Shown: positions 1 through 12,204 of the stretch, piece after piece
Numbering within the stretch: position 1 is the first letter of the stretch
Layout of the letters: each line of letters starts with the position of its first letter
Assembly (NCBI RefSeq): GCF_020544405.1
Contig: NZ_CP065410.1
Coordinates: forward strand, 1,116,001 to 1,180,000
Length of the DNA stretch: 64,000 nt
Direction: 5' to 3'
Origin: Pseudomonas sp. IAC-BECa141
GTDB lineage: Bacteria > Pseudomonadota > Gammaproteobacteria > Pseudomonadales > Pseudomonadaceae
Position numbers and translations under genes: made by a program
Notes under the pieces: model-generated
Seen by the model: the letters and a program-made list of their open reading frames with translations, nothing else
Databases searched by the model: none
What the model was told of the DNA's origin: nothing

Positions 1-97
1 CAGCCAGTTGAACACCGCCATCGACGGCATTCGCGCCAGTGGTGAGTATCAGAAGATTTCCGAGAAGTACTTCAAGTCGGACATCTACGGCGACTGA
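1..97 (+). CDS. C-terminal end of a periplasmic amino-acid-binding protein (partial)
   Basis: Only the last 31 codons are present. They read in frame from base 2 to the TGA at 95-97 and end IRASGEYQKISEKYFKSDIYGD. The pattern I-R-x-x-G-E-Y-x-K-I-x-x-K-Y-F is typical of the last helix of family 3 solute-binding proteins of polar amino-acid ABC importers. It converges on the dauBAR operon. As I recall, PAO1 also has a periplasmic binding protein beside dauBAR, so basic amino acids are a plausible ligand, but the fragment cannot show specificity. Confidence 0.75.
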   Translation, partial: SQLNTAIDGIRASGEYQKISEKYFKSDIYGD

Positions 98-108
98 CAG
101 TCCGCCAT

Positions 109-180
109 AGCTGGCACGCCAGCTCCCACAGAGATTTTCGGTGTACACAAAACCTGTGGGAGCTGGCTTGCCAGCGATGA
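109..180. repeat. Inverted pair of REP elements
   Basis: Two copies of a roughly 22-base motif, TGTGGGAGCTGGC(G/T)TGCCAGC, face each other at 109-131 (inverted) and 155-180 (direct), separated by an AT-richer spacer. Each copy is itself a short hairpin. This is the usual Pseudomonas REP/REPIN layout, here between the convergent ends of the binding-protein gene and dauR. It could also help end transcription. Confidence 0.8.
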
Positions 181-205
181 GGCCGTCAGATTCACCGCAA
201 AATCT

Positions 206-847
206 TCAGCCCTTCAATTCCTTCAAATGCTTGTACACCGTCGCCCGTCCCATGTTCAGGACATTGGCCACATAGTTCGAGGCGCTCTTGCCCTTGAACG
301 CCCCCTCGGCGTGCAGCGCCAGCACGAGTTCGCGTTTGTGATCACGGGTCAGCAGGTTCAGGCTCAGTTGCCGTTCGCGCAGCCAGGCGTGCAGGAAAGT
401 GTTGATCCGCTCCTGCCAGTCATCGCGAAACAGCGAGTCCGGTTGCGGGATCAGCTTGCTCGGCGAGAGGAACAGGTCCAGCGCAGCCTTGGCATTCTCG
501 AACAGCGAAATATTCAGGTTGATGCACAGCACCGCCAGCGGATGACCTTCGCTGTCACGCAGCACGGTGCTCAGGCTGCGAATCTTCTGGCCGTCCCAGT
601 TGAGCTTTTCGTACGGGCCGATGTTCCGTTCGCTGACGTCGTCGCTGAGCATGTCTTCCAGCGACGATTCATCGCCGATCACCCGTTTCGACAGGTTGTT
701 GGCGATGTAGTCGACCTTCTGCGTGCGCAGGTCATGCAGCACCACTTCGGCATGGGGAAAGAACAGCGTGGCGATGGCGTCGGCGATGGCGTGGTAGTTA
801 TCCAGCGCGGCGTCATGCAGCTCGGGCGTGTGTTCGGGGGCGGTCAT
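206..847 (-). CDS. dauR: DauR, transcriptional regulator of D-arginine catabolism (YheO-type PAS plus HTH)
   Basis: A 213-residue regulator with a YheO-like PAS domain in the N-terminal half (from about residue 15; FFPHAEVVLHDL, then VLCINLNIS) and a C-terminal helix-turn-helix of the HTH_22 type (KGKSASNYVANVLNMGRATVYKHLKELKG). I use the ATG at 845-847 (MTAPEHTPEL); a longer frame to 928 is open but has no family support. It is the last gene of dauB-dauA-dauR on the minus strand, 93 bp after dauA. In P. aeruginosa DauR represses dauBAR and D-arginine relieves the repression. Function here is inferred from the sequence type and the operon. Confidence 0.85.
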   Translation of the reverse strand: MTAPEHTPELHDAALDNYHAIADAIATLFFPHAEVVLHDLRTQKVDYIANNLSKRVIGDESSLEDMLSDDVSERNIGPYEKLNWDGQKIRSLSTVLRDSEGHPLAVLCINLNISLFENAKAALDLFLSPSKLIPQPDSLFRDDWQERINTFLHAWLRERQLSLNLLTRDHKRELVLALHAEGAFKGKSASNYVANVLNMGRATVYKHLKELKG

Positions 848-940
848 AACTGTGGAGCTCCAGGCAACGTCAGCGCCCCCGTGATCCGGGGGCGTTGCGA
901 GTGTGCCGCAATCCGTCGGGCGCGTCATCCGGGCGGACGG

Positions 941-3027
<2,087 letters not shown>

Positions 3028-3050
3028 GGCAGACTCCGGAGACTGTTTTT

Positions 3051-3082
3051 AAACTAATTTGTCTATTATGGACTTTTAGTTT
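3051..3082 (-). promoter_or_regulatory. Dyad overlapping the dauB promoter, candidate DauR operator
   Basis: The outer arms AAACTAA (3051-3057) and TTAGTTT (3076-3082) are perfect inverted repeats, with an inner GTC/GAC pair. Read on the minus strand, a possible promoter TTGTTC, 16 bases, CATAAT runs through the dyad, about 25-45 bp upstream of the dauB start. A dyad over the -10 region fits repression by the product of the third gene of the operon. The operator call is inference; the symmetry is seen. Confidence 0.5.
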
Positions 3083-3102
3083 TGTTGAACAATATCCGGG
3101 CG

Positions 3103-3135
3103 AAAAAAAAGCGCAGTCCGTTGCCGGCTGCGCTT
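3103..3135 (-). terminator. Rho-independent terminator after rhlB
   Basis: On the minus strand the sequence reads AAGCGCAG, an 11-base loop, CTGCGCTT, then a run of T. The 8-bp stem and T tract lie 17 bp beyond the rhlB stop and separate rhlB from the dau promoter. Confidence 0.85.
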
Positions 3136-3151
3136 CTCTTTATGGTGCCGC

Positions 3152-4630
3152 TTACTGTGGACGCTTGCGCTCAACCGCCCGCAACAGATGGGTCGGCGGC
3201 GTTTCACAGCTGATCTTGCGACCGAGTTTTTCTTCGATGGACGGCAACTGATAGGAGTCGTCTTCACCGGCGAAGCTGATCGACACACCGTCGGCGCCAG
3301 CACGACCGGTACGACCGATGCGGTGCACATAGTCGTCCGGGACTTCCGGCAGGGTGAAGTTGATCACGTGGCTGATGCCGTCGATGTGGATACCGCGACC
3401 GGCCACGTCGGTGGCGACCAGGACGCGGATCCTGCCTTCGCGGAAGCCTTCAAGCGTCTTGATCCGCTTGTGCTGCGGCACGTCGCCGGACAATTGCGCG
3501 GCGTTGATGCCGTCGCGCACCAGGCGTTCCTCGATGCGCCGCACTTCGTCCTTGCGGTTGGCGAACACGATCACTCGCTCCCAGCCGTTGTCGTTGACCA
3601 GGTTGAAGAGCAGTTTGTATTTGTCGGCACCGGCCACCGCATAGATGTGCTGTTCGACATTTTCGTTGGCCACGTTGGTGACCTCGATTTCGACGATCGC
3701 AGGATCGGTGGTCCACTGCTTGGCGAGGTTCATCACGTCATCGGTGAAGGTCGCGGAGAACAGCAGGGTCTGGCGTTCGCTTTTCGGCGGAGTCTGGCGA
3801 ATGATCTGACGCACTTGCGGGATGAAGCCCATGTCGAGCATGCGGTCGGCTTCGTCCAGCACCATCACTTCAACCATGTCCAGGTGCACGTCGCCGCGCT
3901 GGTTGAAGTCGAGCAGGCGGCCAGGCGTTGCGACGAGGATGTCGCAATGGCGCGCTTCGAGGTGCTTGAGCTGCTTGTCGAAGTCCATGCCGCCGACGAA
4001 TGTCATGACGTTGAGGCCGGTGTACTTGGTCAGGTCGGCGGCGTCCTTGGCGATCTGCACCACCAGTTCACGGGTCGGCGCGATGATCAGCGCCCGTGGC
4101 TCGCCCATGTAGCGCTCTTTCGGCGGCGGGGTCTGCAACAGCTGGGTGATGATCGAGATCAGGAACGCGGCGGTCTTGCCGGTGCCAGTCTGGGCGCGGC
4201 CGATGGCGTCTTTGCCGGCGAGGGTATAACCCAGCACCTGAGCCTGGATCGGCGTGCAATACGGGAAGCCCAGGTCGTGGATGGCATGCATCAGTTCCGG
4301 GGCGAGCTTGAAATCGTGGAAGCGGGTCTTGCCTTCCTGTGGCTCGACGACGAAGTCTTCGAGCTTCCAGGGAATCACCGGCGCCTTGGGCTTGGGTTCG
4401 CGACGTGGTCTGGCCGGTTTCGGGGCTTCGCTGCGCGCAGGCTCAGTGGCGGGCGTGGCAGCCGGAGCGGGTTTCGGTTCGTGCTTTGGGGGCGTGGCGG
4501 GCGTCTGGCGGCCGGCCTGGCTGGCATCGTTGCGATGACCGGGGGCGTGCGACGGCGCAGTGGGGACTGGCGCGAGCTGCTCAGCCTCGCTTTTACCGAA
4601 CATTTTCTTGAGTGCTTTGAGCACGGTCAT
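3152..4630 (-). CDS. rhlB: DEAD-box ATP-dependent RNA helicase RhlB
   Basis: 492 residues. The first 105 or so are a low-complexity, Pro/Ala/Lys-rich extension. The helicase core follows: Q-motif region ([20 protein letters not shown]), motif I AQTGTGKT, motif [15 protein letters not shown], motif III SAT, and C-terminal motifs including [21 protein letters not shown] and [10 protein letters not shown]. It unwinds RNA duplexes using ATP; RhlB proteins act with the RNA degradosome. The start [13 protein letters not shown] is the form I know for Pseudomonas RhlB. It is probably monocistronic, with its own terminator downstream. Confidence 0.92.
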   Translation of the reverse strand: MTVLKALKKMFGKSEAEQLAPVPTAPSHAPGHRNDASQAGRQTPATPPKHEPKPAPAATPATEPARSEAPKPARPRREPKPKAPVIPWKLEDFVVEPQEGKTRFHDFKLAPELMHAIHDLGFPYCTPIQAQVLGYTLAGKDAIGRAQTGTGKTAAFLISIITQLLQTPPPKERYMGEPRALIIAPTRELVVQIAKDAADLTKYTGLNVMTFVGGMDFDKQLKHLEARHCDILVATPGRLLDFNQRGDVHLDMVEVMVLDEADRMLDMGFIPQVRQIIRQTPPKSERQTLLFSATFTDDVMNLAKQWTTDPAIVEIEVTNVANENVEQHIYAVAGADKYKLLFNLVNDNGWERVIVFANRKDEVRRIEERLVRDGINAAQLSGDVPQHKRIKTLEGFREGRIRVLVATDVAGRGIHIDGISHVINFTLPEVPDDYVHRIGRTGRAGADGVSISFAGEDDSYQLPSIEEKLGRKISCETPPTHLLRAVERKRPQ

Positions 4631-4726
4631 CTCATCAATTGGTTAAGGAATGTACGCCGGCCAGTGTAATGCAAGAAACGGGCGCGGCGTAGTGGGATGA
4701 TCAAAGGGCGACCCCTGTCGCAATTG

Positions 4727-5850
<1,124 letters not shown>

Positions 5851-6882
5851 ATGAAGATGTTGAAATCCACTCTGGCGATCGTGACTGCTGCTGCAGTACT
5901 GGGTGTCAGCGGGTTCGCTCAGGCGGGTGCAACCCTGGATGCAGTGAAGAAGAAAGGATTCGTGCAGTGCGGCGTCAGCGATGGCTTGCCAGGCTTCTCG
6001 GTTCCGGATTCCACCGGCAAGATCGTGGGCATCGATGCTGACGTCTGCCGCGCCGTGGCCGCTGCCGTGTTCGGCGACGCGACCAAGGTCAAGTTCAGTC
6101 AGTTGAACGCCAAGGAGCGTTTCACCGCTCTGCAGTCGGGCGAGATCGACATCCTGTCGCGCAACACCACCATGACCAGCTCCCGTGACGCGGGCATGGG
6201 CTTGAAATTCCCGGGCTTCATTACCTACTACGACGGCATCGGCTTCCTGGTTAACAACAAGCTGGGCGTCAAGAGTGCCAAAGAGCTGGACGGTGCAACC
6301 ATCTGCATCCAGGCCGGTACCACCACCGAGCTGAACGTTTCCGACTACTTCCGCGGCAACGGTCTGAAATACACCCCGATCACTTTCGACACCTCCGATG
6401 AAAGCGCCAAGTCGCTGGAATCCGGTCGTTGCGACGTGCTGACCTCCGACAAGTCCCAGCTGTTCGCCCAGCGCAGCAAGCTGGCTTCGCCGAAGGATTA
6501 TGTCGTTCTGCCGGAAACCATTTCCAAGGAACCACTGGGCCCGGTCGTGCGTAACGGCGATGACGAGTGGCTGGCCATCGTGCGTTGGGTTGGCTACGCG
6601 CTGCTGAACGCCGAAGAAGCAGGCATCACTTCGAAGAACGTCGAAGCTGAAGCCAAAGCGACCAAGAACCCGGATGTCGCTCGTATGCTCGGCGCAGACG
6701 GCGAATACGGCAAAGACCTGAAACTGCCGAAGGACTGGGTCGTACAGATCGTCAAGCAAGTCGGCAACTACGGTGAAATCTTCGAGAAAAACCTCGGCAA
6801 GAGCACTCCGCTGGAAATCGACCGCGGCCTGAACGCGCTGTGGAACAACGGCGGCATTCAATACGCACCACCAGTGCGCTGA
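5851..6882 (+). CDS. aapJ: General L-amino-acid ABC transporter, periplasmic binding protein AapJ
   Basis: 343 residues with a Sec signal peptide (lysines at 2 and 5, hydrophobic core, cleavage after about Ala25 in GFAQA). The mature protein has the solute-binding family 3 pattern (GKIVGIDADVCRAVAAAVFG, FTALQSGEIDILSRNTTMT, ICIQAGTTTELN). It captures a broad range of L-amino acids (glutamate, aspartate, others) for the AapQMP permease. It has a good ribosome binding site (GGAGG 9 bp before the ATG) and is the first gene of aapJQMP. The length (about 340 rather than 250) and the RNTTMTSSRD segment distinguish AapJ from shorter binding proteins. Confidence 0.93.
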   Translation: MKMLKSTLAIVTAAAVLGVSGFAQAGATLDAVKKKGFVQCGVSDGLPGFSVPDSTGKIVGIDADVCRAVAAAVFGDATKVKFSQLNAKERFTALQSGEIDILSRNTTMTSSRDAGMGLKFPGFITYYDGIGFLVNNKLGVKSAKELDGATICIQAGTTTELNVSDYFRGNGLKYTPITFDTSDESAKSLESGRCDVLTSDKSQLFAQRSKLASPKDYVVLPETISKEPLGPVVRNGDDEWLAIVRWVGYALLNAEEAGITSKNVEAEAKATKNPDVARMLGADGEYGKDLKLPKDWVVQIVKQVGNYGEIFEKNLGKSTPLEIDRGLNALWNNGGIQYAPPVR

Positions 6883-6947
6883 TGGTTCTGTCACCCGGCA
6901 GGCCAACTGCCGGGTGACGTTCTGTTCCATTATTTCCGGGGCACTTC

Positions 6948-8129
6948 ATGCAAAATTCAATCGGCGCACCAAAGCAGAGGCTCAGCCTCAGCGATCCACG
7001 AGTGCGTGCGTGGGTATTTCAGATCATCACCATCGTGGCGGTGGTCTCCCTGGGCTGGTATCTGTTCGATAACACCCAGACCAACCTGCAACACCGGGGT
7101 ATCACTTCGGGGTTCGACTTTCTCGAGCGCAGTGCCGGGTTCGGCATCGCTCAACACCTGATCTCCTACACCGAAGCGGACAGTTATGCCCGGGTGTTTG
7201 TCATCGGCCTGCTCAACACGCTGCTGGTGACCTTCATCGGTGTGATCCTGGCCACAATTCTCGGCTTCATCATCGGCGTCGCGCGCCTGTCGAAGAACTG
7301 GATCATTTCCAAACTGGCAACCGTGTACGTGGAGGTTTTCCGTAACATCCCGCCACTGCTGCAGATCCTGTTCTGGTACTTCGCGGTGTTCCTGACCATG
7401 CCGGGGCCGCGCAACAGCCACAACTTCGGCGATACCTTCTTCGTCAGCAGCCGTGGCCTGAACATGCCGGCCGCGCAAATGGCCGACGGCTTCTGGGCGT
7501 TCGTGGTCAGCATCGTGGTGGCCATCGTCGCCATCGTGCTGATGAGCCGCTGGGCCAACAAGCGCTTTGAAGCGACCGGCGAGCCGTTCCACAAGTTCTG
7601 GGCTGGCCTGGCGTTGTTCCTGGTGATCCCGGCGCTGTGTGCGCTGATCTTCGGTGCACCTGTGCACTGGGAAATGCCGAAGCTGCAAGGCTTCAACTTC
7701 GTCGGTGGCTGGGTGCTGATTCCGGAACTGTTGGCCTTGACCCTGGCGCTGACGGTGTACACCGCGGCGTTCATCGCCGAGATCGTGCGTTCGGGCATCA
7801 AGTCGGTCAGCCACGGCCAGACCGAGGCGGCGCATTCGCTCGGCCTGCGCAACGGCCCGACCCTGCGCAAGGTGATCATTCCGCAAGCGCTGCGGGTCAT
7901 CATCCCGCCGCTGACCAGCCAATACCTGAACCTGGCGAAAAACTCCTCGCTGGCGGCCGGTATCGGTTATCCGGAAATGGTTTCGCTGTTCGCCGGCACC
8001 GTGCTGAACCAGACCGGTCAGGCGATCGAAGTCATTGCCATCACCATGAGCGTGTACCTGGCGATCAGTATCAGCATTTCCCTGCTGATGAACTGGTACA
8101 ACAAGCGCATCGCGCTGATCGAGCGGTAA
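6948..8129 (+). CDS. aapQ: General L-amino-acid ABC transporter, permease AapQ
   Basis: 393 residues with a large inserted region between the first membrane segments and the permease core, typical of AapQ/BztB. Hydrophobic spans include the N-terminal VFQIITIVAVVSLGWYLF and a group after residue 80. The coupling (EAA) loop that contacts the ATPase is EAAHSLGLRNGPTLRKVIIPQAL, from about residue 293. It forms the inner-membrane channel as a heterodimer with AapM. It starts 65 bp after aapJ; the short CCGGCAGGCC...GGCCAACTGCCGG hairpin in that gap could favour higher expression of the binding protein. Confidence 0.92.
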   Translation: MQNSIGAPKQRLSLSDPRVRAWVFQIITIVAVVSLGWYLFDNTQTNLQHRGITSGFDFLERSAGFGIAQHLISYTEADSYARVFVIGLLNTLLVTFIGVILATILGFIIGVARLSKNWIISKLATVYVEVFRNIPPLLQILFWYFAVFLTMPGPRNSHNFGDTFFVSSRGLNMPAAQMADGFWAFVVSIVVAIVAIVLMSRWANKRFEATGEPFHKFWAGLALFLVIPALCALIFGAPVHWEMPKLQGFNFVGGWVLIPELLALTLALTVYTAAFIAEIVRSGIKSVSHGQTEAAHSLGLRNGPTLRKVIIPQALRVIIPPLTSQYLNLAKNSSLAAGIGYPEMVSLFAGTVLNQTGQAIEVIAITMSVYLAISISISLLMNWYNKRIALIER

Positions 8130-8139
8130 GGAATAGCGC

Positions 8140-9237
8140 ATGAGTACTCATACTTTCAAACCCGACATGCCACCGCCGGCCAAGGTCTTCGGCCCGATGG
8201 CGTGGATCCGCGCGAACATGTTCTCCAGCTGGCTCAACACCCTGCTGACGCTGTTTGCGTTCTATCTGATCTACCTGGTGGTACCGCCGATCCTCAGTTG
8301 GGCGATCCTCGATGCCAACTGGGTCGGCACCACCCGCGCCGACTGCACCAAGGACGGCGCCTGCTGGGTCTTCATCCAGCAGCGTTTCGGCCAGTTCATG
8401 TATGGCTACTACCCGCCGGAACTGCGCTGGCGTGTGGACCTGACCGTGTGGCTGGCGGTCATCGGCGTGGCGCCCTTGTTCATCAAGCGCGTGGCGCACA
8501 AGGCGGTGTACGGCCTGAGCTTCCTGGTGATCTACCCGATCGTTGCCTGGTGCCTGCTGCATGGCGGCGTCTTCGGCCTCGACACCGTGGCGACCAGCCA
8601 GTGGGGCGGTCTGATGCTGACCCTGGTGATCGCCACTGTCGGCATCGCCGGTGCGTTGCCGCTGGGAATTGTCCTGGCGCTGGGCCGACGCTCGAACATG
8701 CCGGCGATCCGTGTGGTCTGCGTGACCTTCATCGAGTTCTGGCGCGGCGTGCCGTTGATCACGGTGCTGTTCATGTCCTCGGTGATGCTGCCGCTGTTTC
8801 TGCCTGAAGGCATGAACTTCGACAAGCTGCTGCGGGCGCTGATCGGCGTGATCCTGTTCCAGTCGGCGTACGTCGCCGAGGTGGTGCGCGGCGGTCTGCA
8901 AGCGATCCCCAAAGGCCAGTACGAAGCCGCGGCCGCGATGGGCCTCGGTTACTGGCGCGCCATGGGCCTGGTGATTCTGCCGCAAGCCCTGAAGCTGGTG
9001 ATTCCCGGCATCGTCAACACCTTCATCGCGCTGTTCAAGGACACCAGCCTTGTGATCATCATCGGCCTCTTTGACCTGCTCAACAGCGTCAAGCAAGCCG
9101 CTGCCGATCCGAAATGGCTGGGCATGGCCACCGAAGGCTACGTGTTCGCCGCCCTGGTGTTCTGGATTTTCTGTTTTGGCATGTCGCGCTATTCCATGCA
9201 CCTGGAACGCAAGCTCGACACTGGCCACAAGCGTTAG
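8140..9237 (+). CDS. aapM: General L-amino-acid ABC transporter, permease AapM
   Basis: 365 residues; second membrane subunit. It has several hydrophobic segments ([45 protein letters not shown] and others) and an EAA loop, [22 protein letters not shown], near residue 261. The soluble insert around [26 protein letters not shown] is a hallmark of AapM/BztC. It starts 10 bp after aapQ and is followed by aapP after 11 bp, so translation is probably tightly linked. Confidence 0.92.
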   Translation: MSTHTFKPDMPPPAKVFGPMAWIRANMFSSWLNTLLTLFAFYLIYLVVPPILSWAILDANWVGTTRADCTKDGACWVFIQQRFGQFMYGYYPPELRWRVDLTVWLAVIGVAPLFIKRVAHKAVYGLSFLVIYPIVAWCLLHGGVFGLDTVATSQWGGLMLTLVIATVGIAGALPLGIVLALGRRSNMPAIRVVCVTFIEFWRGVPLITVLFMSSVMLPLFLPEGMNFDKLLRALIGVILFQSAYVAEVVRGGLQAIPKGQYEAAAAMGLGYWRAMGLVILPQALKLVIPGIVNTFIALFKDTSLVIIIGLFDLLNSVKQAAADPKWLGMATEGYVFAALVFWIFCFGMSRYSMHLERKLDTGHKR

Positions 9238-9248
9238 GAGTTTTTTCG

Positions 9249-10013
9249 ATGAGCGAAGCAATCAAAAAGCCAGCGGGCCCTGAAGGCATCATTCAGATGC
9301 AGGGCGTGAACAAGTGGTACGGCCAGTTCCATGTGCTGAAAGACATCAACCTGAACGTGCGTCAGGGCGAGCGTATCGTGCTGTGCGGCCCGTCGGGTTC
9401 CGGCAAGTCCACCACCATCCGCTGCCTCAACCGTCTGGAAGAACACCAGCAGGGCCGCATCGTGGTCGATGGCGTGGAACTGACCAACGACCTCAAGCAG
9501 ATCGAAGCGATCCGCCGTGAAGTCGGCATGGTGTTCCAGCACTTCAACCTGTTCCCGCACCTGACCATCCTGCAGAACTGCACCCTGGCGCCGATGTGGG
9601 TACGCAAGATGCCCAAGCGCAAGGCCGAGGAAATCGCCATGCATTACCTGGAACGCGTACGCATTCCGGAGCAGGCGCACAAGTATCCGGGGCAACTGTC
9701 CGGCGGCCAGCAGCAGCGTGTGGCGATCGCCCGCGCGCTGTGCATGAAACCGAAAATCATGCTGTTCGACGAACCGACCTCGGCACTCGACCCGGAGATG
9801 GTGAAAGAAGTACTCGATACCATGATCGGCCTGGCCGAAGACGGCATGACCATGCTCTGCGTAACCCACGAAATGGGCTTCGCCCGCACCGTGGCCAACC
9901 GTGTGATCTTCATGGACAAGGGCGAAATCGTCGAGCAGGCGGCACCGAACGACTTCTTCGACAATCCGCAGAATGATCGTACGAAGCTGTTCCTGAGTCA
10001 GATCCTGCATTGA
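9249..10013 (+). CDS. aapP: General L-amino-acid ABC transporter, ATP-binding protein AapP
   Basis: 254 residues. Walker [10 protein letters not shown] (47-54), signature LSGGQQQR (150-157), Walker [13 protein letters not shown] (170-181) and switch histidine in CVTHEMGFA are all intact. It powers import through AapQM. I use the ATG at 9249 ([10 protein letters not shown]): TAGGAGTT lies a few bases upstream, whereas the longer open frame to 9114 runs inside aapM. It ends the operon and is followed by a strong hairpin. Confidence 0.95.
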   Translation: MSEAIKKPAGPEGIIQMQGVNKWYGQFHVLKDINLNVRQGERIVLCGPSGSGKSTTIRCLNRLEEHQQGRIVVDGVELTNDLKQIEAIRREVGMVFQHFNLFPHLTILQNCTLAPMWVRKMPKRKAEEIAMHYLERVRIPEQAHKYPGQLSGGQQQRVAIARALCMKPKIMLFDEPTSALDPEMVKEVLDTMIGLAEDGMTMLCVTHEMGFARTVANRVIFMDKGEIVEQAAPNDFFDNPQNDRTKLFLSQILH

Positions 10014-10030
10014 TCCGATTCAGGCGTTGA

Positions 10031-10064
10031 AATAAACCCGGACTCAGTTCCGGGTTTATTTTTG
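10031..10064 (+). terminator. Rho-independent terminator of aapJQMP
   Basis: AATAAACCCGG (10031-10041) pairs perfectly with CCGGGTTTATT (10050-10060) around an 8-base loop, and the 3' arm runs into TTTTT. It starts 17 bp after the aapP stop. Confidence 0.92.
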
Positions 10065-10104
10065 TCCGGGTTTTGCCGGTTGCCCTGATTGGAAAATCTG
10101 ACTA

Positions 10105-10142
10105 CCCTGTCAGCAAATTCATCCCATGATTGGATGACAGGG
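10105..10142 (+). promoter_or_regulatory. Nested dyad before the FadR-type regulator, candidate autoregulatory operator
   Basis: CCCTGTCA (10105-10112) and TGACAGGG (10135-10142) are perfect inverted repeats. Inside them TCATCC and GGATGA form a second dyad with a 7-base centre. The structure ends 8 bp before the start codon of the downstream GntR-family gene, where a repressor would block transcription or initiation. The operator role is inference. Confidence 0.45.
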
Positions 10143-10150
10143 CGAATTCC

Positions 10151-10810
10151 ATGTCTGAAAACTCTTTATTGATCAAACGATCCCTGGTCGATCAGGCGCT
10201 GGATCAACTGCGTCAGCGCATCACCGATGGCAGCTGGCAGGTCGGTCAGCGGCTTCCCACCGAGCCCGAGTTGTGCGCCGAACTTGGCATCAGCCGCAAT
10301 ACCGTGCGCGAAGCGATGCGGGTGTTGGCGTTTTCCGGGTTGATCGAGATCCGTCAGGGTGACGGCAGTTACCTGCGGGCGGTGGTCGATCCGATGGACA
10401 CGCTCAAGGCGCTGTCCAGATGCTCGCTGGATCAGGCTCGGGAAACCCGGCACATCCTTGAAGTCGAGGCCATCGGCCTGGCGGCCTTGCGCCGTACCGA
10501 TGAAGACCTCGTCGCGTTGCGCGAAGCGCTGGGTGTCGCCGGCAGCCACTATCACGGCGACCTCGACAGTTACATCCGCTGCGATCTGGTGTTCCACCGG
10601 CGTCTGGTGGATGCCGCACACAATCCGACCCTCAGCGAGCTGTATCGCTATTTTTCCAGCATCGTCGGCGCGCAATTGCGCCAGACCCTGAACATCGTCC
10701 CCCGTCGCCAGGAAGTCTTCGATTTGCACGTCGCCTTGCTTGAGGCCGTCGAGCAGCGCGATCCGGAGCGGGCCAAAGCCTTGTCGAGGCAGTTGATCAA
10801 TGAACCTTGA
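10151..10810 (+). CDS. GntR-family (FadR/FCD subfamily) transcriptional regulator
   Basis: 219 residues. The winged helix-turn-helix spans about residues 12-77 (LRQRITDGSWQVGQRLPTEPELCAELGISRNTVREAMRVL). An FCD ligand domain follows from about residue 95, with the usual Asp and His pattern (RCDLVFHRRLVDAAHNP, later FDLHVALLEAV). FCD regulators usually bind small organic acids and often control the adjacent gene. I use the ATG at 10151; a start at 10130 would run through the dyad. The transporter gene downstream overlaps its stop codon, so the exporter is the likely target. The ligand is unknown. Confidence 0.88.
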   Translation: MSENSLLIKRSLVDQALDQLRQRITDGSWQVGQRLPTEPELCAELGISRNTVREAMRVLAFSGLIEIRQGDGSYLRAVVDPMDTLKALSRCSLDQARETRHILEVEAIGLAALRRTDEDLVALREALGVAGSHYHGDLDSYIRCDLVFHRRLVDAAHNPTLSELYRYFSSIVGAQLRQTLNIVPRRQEVFDLHVALLEAVEQRDPERAKALSRQLINEP

Positions 10811-12104
10811 AACCGAGAAAACCATGTCCAGCCCAGAAGTCTCCCCGGCACCCGTTCGCAAGGCCGAGCTCGAAGAATTGTTGATCGACGCCGAAGCCGA
10901 TGACGAACAAGTGCAGCAAAGTCATCCGTTGGTGCGGCGCCCCTGGCTGTTGCTGCTGGGGTTGATTCTGGTGGCGTTGAACCTGCGACCGGCGCTGTCG
11001 AGCATGGCGCCGCTGCTCAGTGATGTGTCGAAAAGCCTTGGTTTGTCGGCCGCTCAAGCGGGGTTGCTGACGACGTTGCCGGTACTCTGCCTCGGTCTGT
11101 TTGCTCCGCTGGCACCCGTGCTGGCGCGACGTTTCGGTGCCGAGCGGGTGGTCTTGGGGATTCTTCTGACACTGGCCGGCGGCATCATCCTGCGCAGCAA
11201 CTTCGGCGAAATCGGTCTGTTCGTCGGCAGCGTGCTGGGCGGTGCGAGCATCGGCATCATCGGCGTGTTGCTGCCGGGCATCGTCAAGCGCGACTTCGCC
11301 AAACATGCCGGCACCATGACCGGCGTCTACACCATGGCCCTGTGCCTGGGCGCGGCAATGGCGGCAGGTTCCAGCGTGCCGCTGAGCGAACACTTCGACC
11401 ACAGCTGGGCCATGGGTCTGGGTTTCTGGGTGATTCCGGCGCTGGTGGCGGCAGTGTTCTGGCTGCCGCAAATCGGCCAGAAGCACGGCGCGCACAACGT
11501 TGCCTATCGGGTCCGCGGTCTGCTGCGTGATCCGCTGGCGTGGCAAGTGACCTTGTACATGGGCCTGCAATCTTCACTGGCCTACATCGTGTTCGGCTGG
11601 TTGCCGTCGATCCTCATCGGTCGCGGGCTGACCCCGACCCAGGCCGGCCTGGTGCTGTCCGGATCGGTGATCATCCAGCTCGCCAGCTCCCTGGCGGCAC
11701 CGTGGCTGGCCACGCGCGGCAAGGATCAGCGTCTGGCGATCGTGGTGGTCATGGCGCTGACGCTCGGCGGCCTGTTCGGTTGCCTCTACGCACCAATCGA
11801 AGGACTGTGGGGCTGGGCGATCCTGCTGGGGCTGGGGCAGGGCGGTACGTTCAGCCTGGCGCTGACCCTGATCGTGCTGCGTTCGCGGGATTCCCATGTT
11901 GCGGCCAACCTGTCGAGCATGTCCCAGGGCTTCGGCTACACCCTCGCGTCCATGGGGCCGTTCGCGGTCGGTGTGGTGCACGACTGGACCGGTGGCTGGA
12001 ACGCCGTGGGCTGGATCTTCGGCATCATCGGTGCGGGTGCAATCCTCGCCGGCCTCGGTGCCGGACGTGCGCTGTATGTGCAGGTAGTCAGCGAAAAGGT
12101 CTGA
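10800..12104 (+). CDS. Major facilitator transporter, CynX/NimT family
   Basis: 434 residues with about 12 hydrophobic segments after a roughly 40-residue acidic cytoplasmic N-terminus. The segment LLGLILVALNLRPALSSMAPLL is characteristic of the CynX/NimT (cyanate / 2-nitroimidazole) family. Substrates are known for only a few members, so none is assigned. The ATG at 10800 overlaps the regulator stop by 11 bp, suggesting translational coupling; an alternative ATG at 10824 (MSSPEVS) is equally plausible and changes only eight residues. Confidence 0.85.
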   Translation: MNLETEKTMSSPEVSPAPVRKAELEELLIDAEADDEQVQQSHPLVRRPWLLLLGLILVALNLRPALSSMAPLLSDVSKSLGLSAAQAGLLTTLPVLCLGLFAPLAPVLARRFGAERVVLGILLTLAGGIILRSNFGEIGLFVGSVLGGASIGIIGVLLPGIVKRDFAKHAGTMTGVYTMALCLGAAMAAGSSVPLSEHFDHSWAMGLGFWVIPALVAAVFWLPQIGQKHGAHNVAYRVRGLLRDPLAWQVTLYMGLQSSLAYIVFGWLPSILIGRGLTPTQAGLVLSGSVIIQLASSLAAPWLATRGKDQRLAIVVVMALTLGGLFGCLYAPIEGLWGWAILLGLGQGGTFSLALTLIVLRSRDSHVAANLSSMSQGFGYTLASMGPFAVGVVHDWTGGWNAVGWIFGIIGAGAILAGLGAGRALYVQVVSEKV

Positions 12105-12204
12105 CGCGCGCACACTGTCGGTATTCGGAGTGCGAATGCCGATAGTGTTTCGGGCGTTTGCGGATTATCGTGCTGGCAATCTGTACCTTTCCTGGAGATT
12201 GCCC

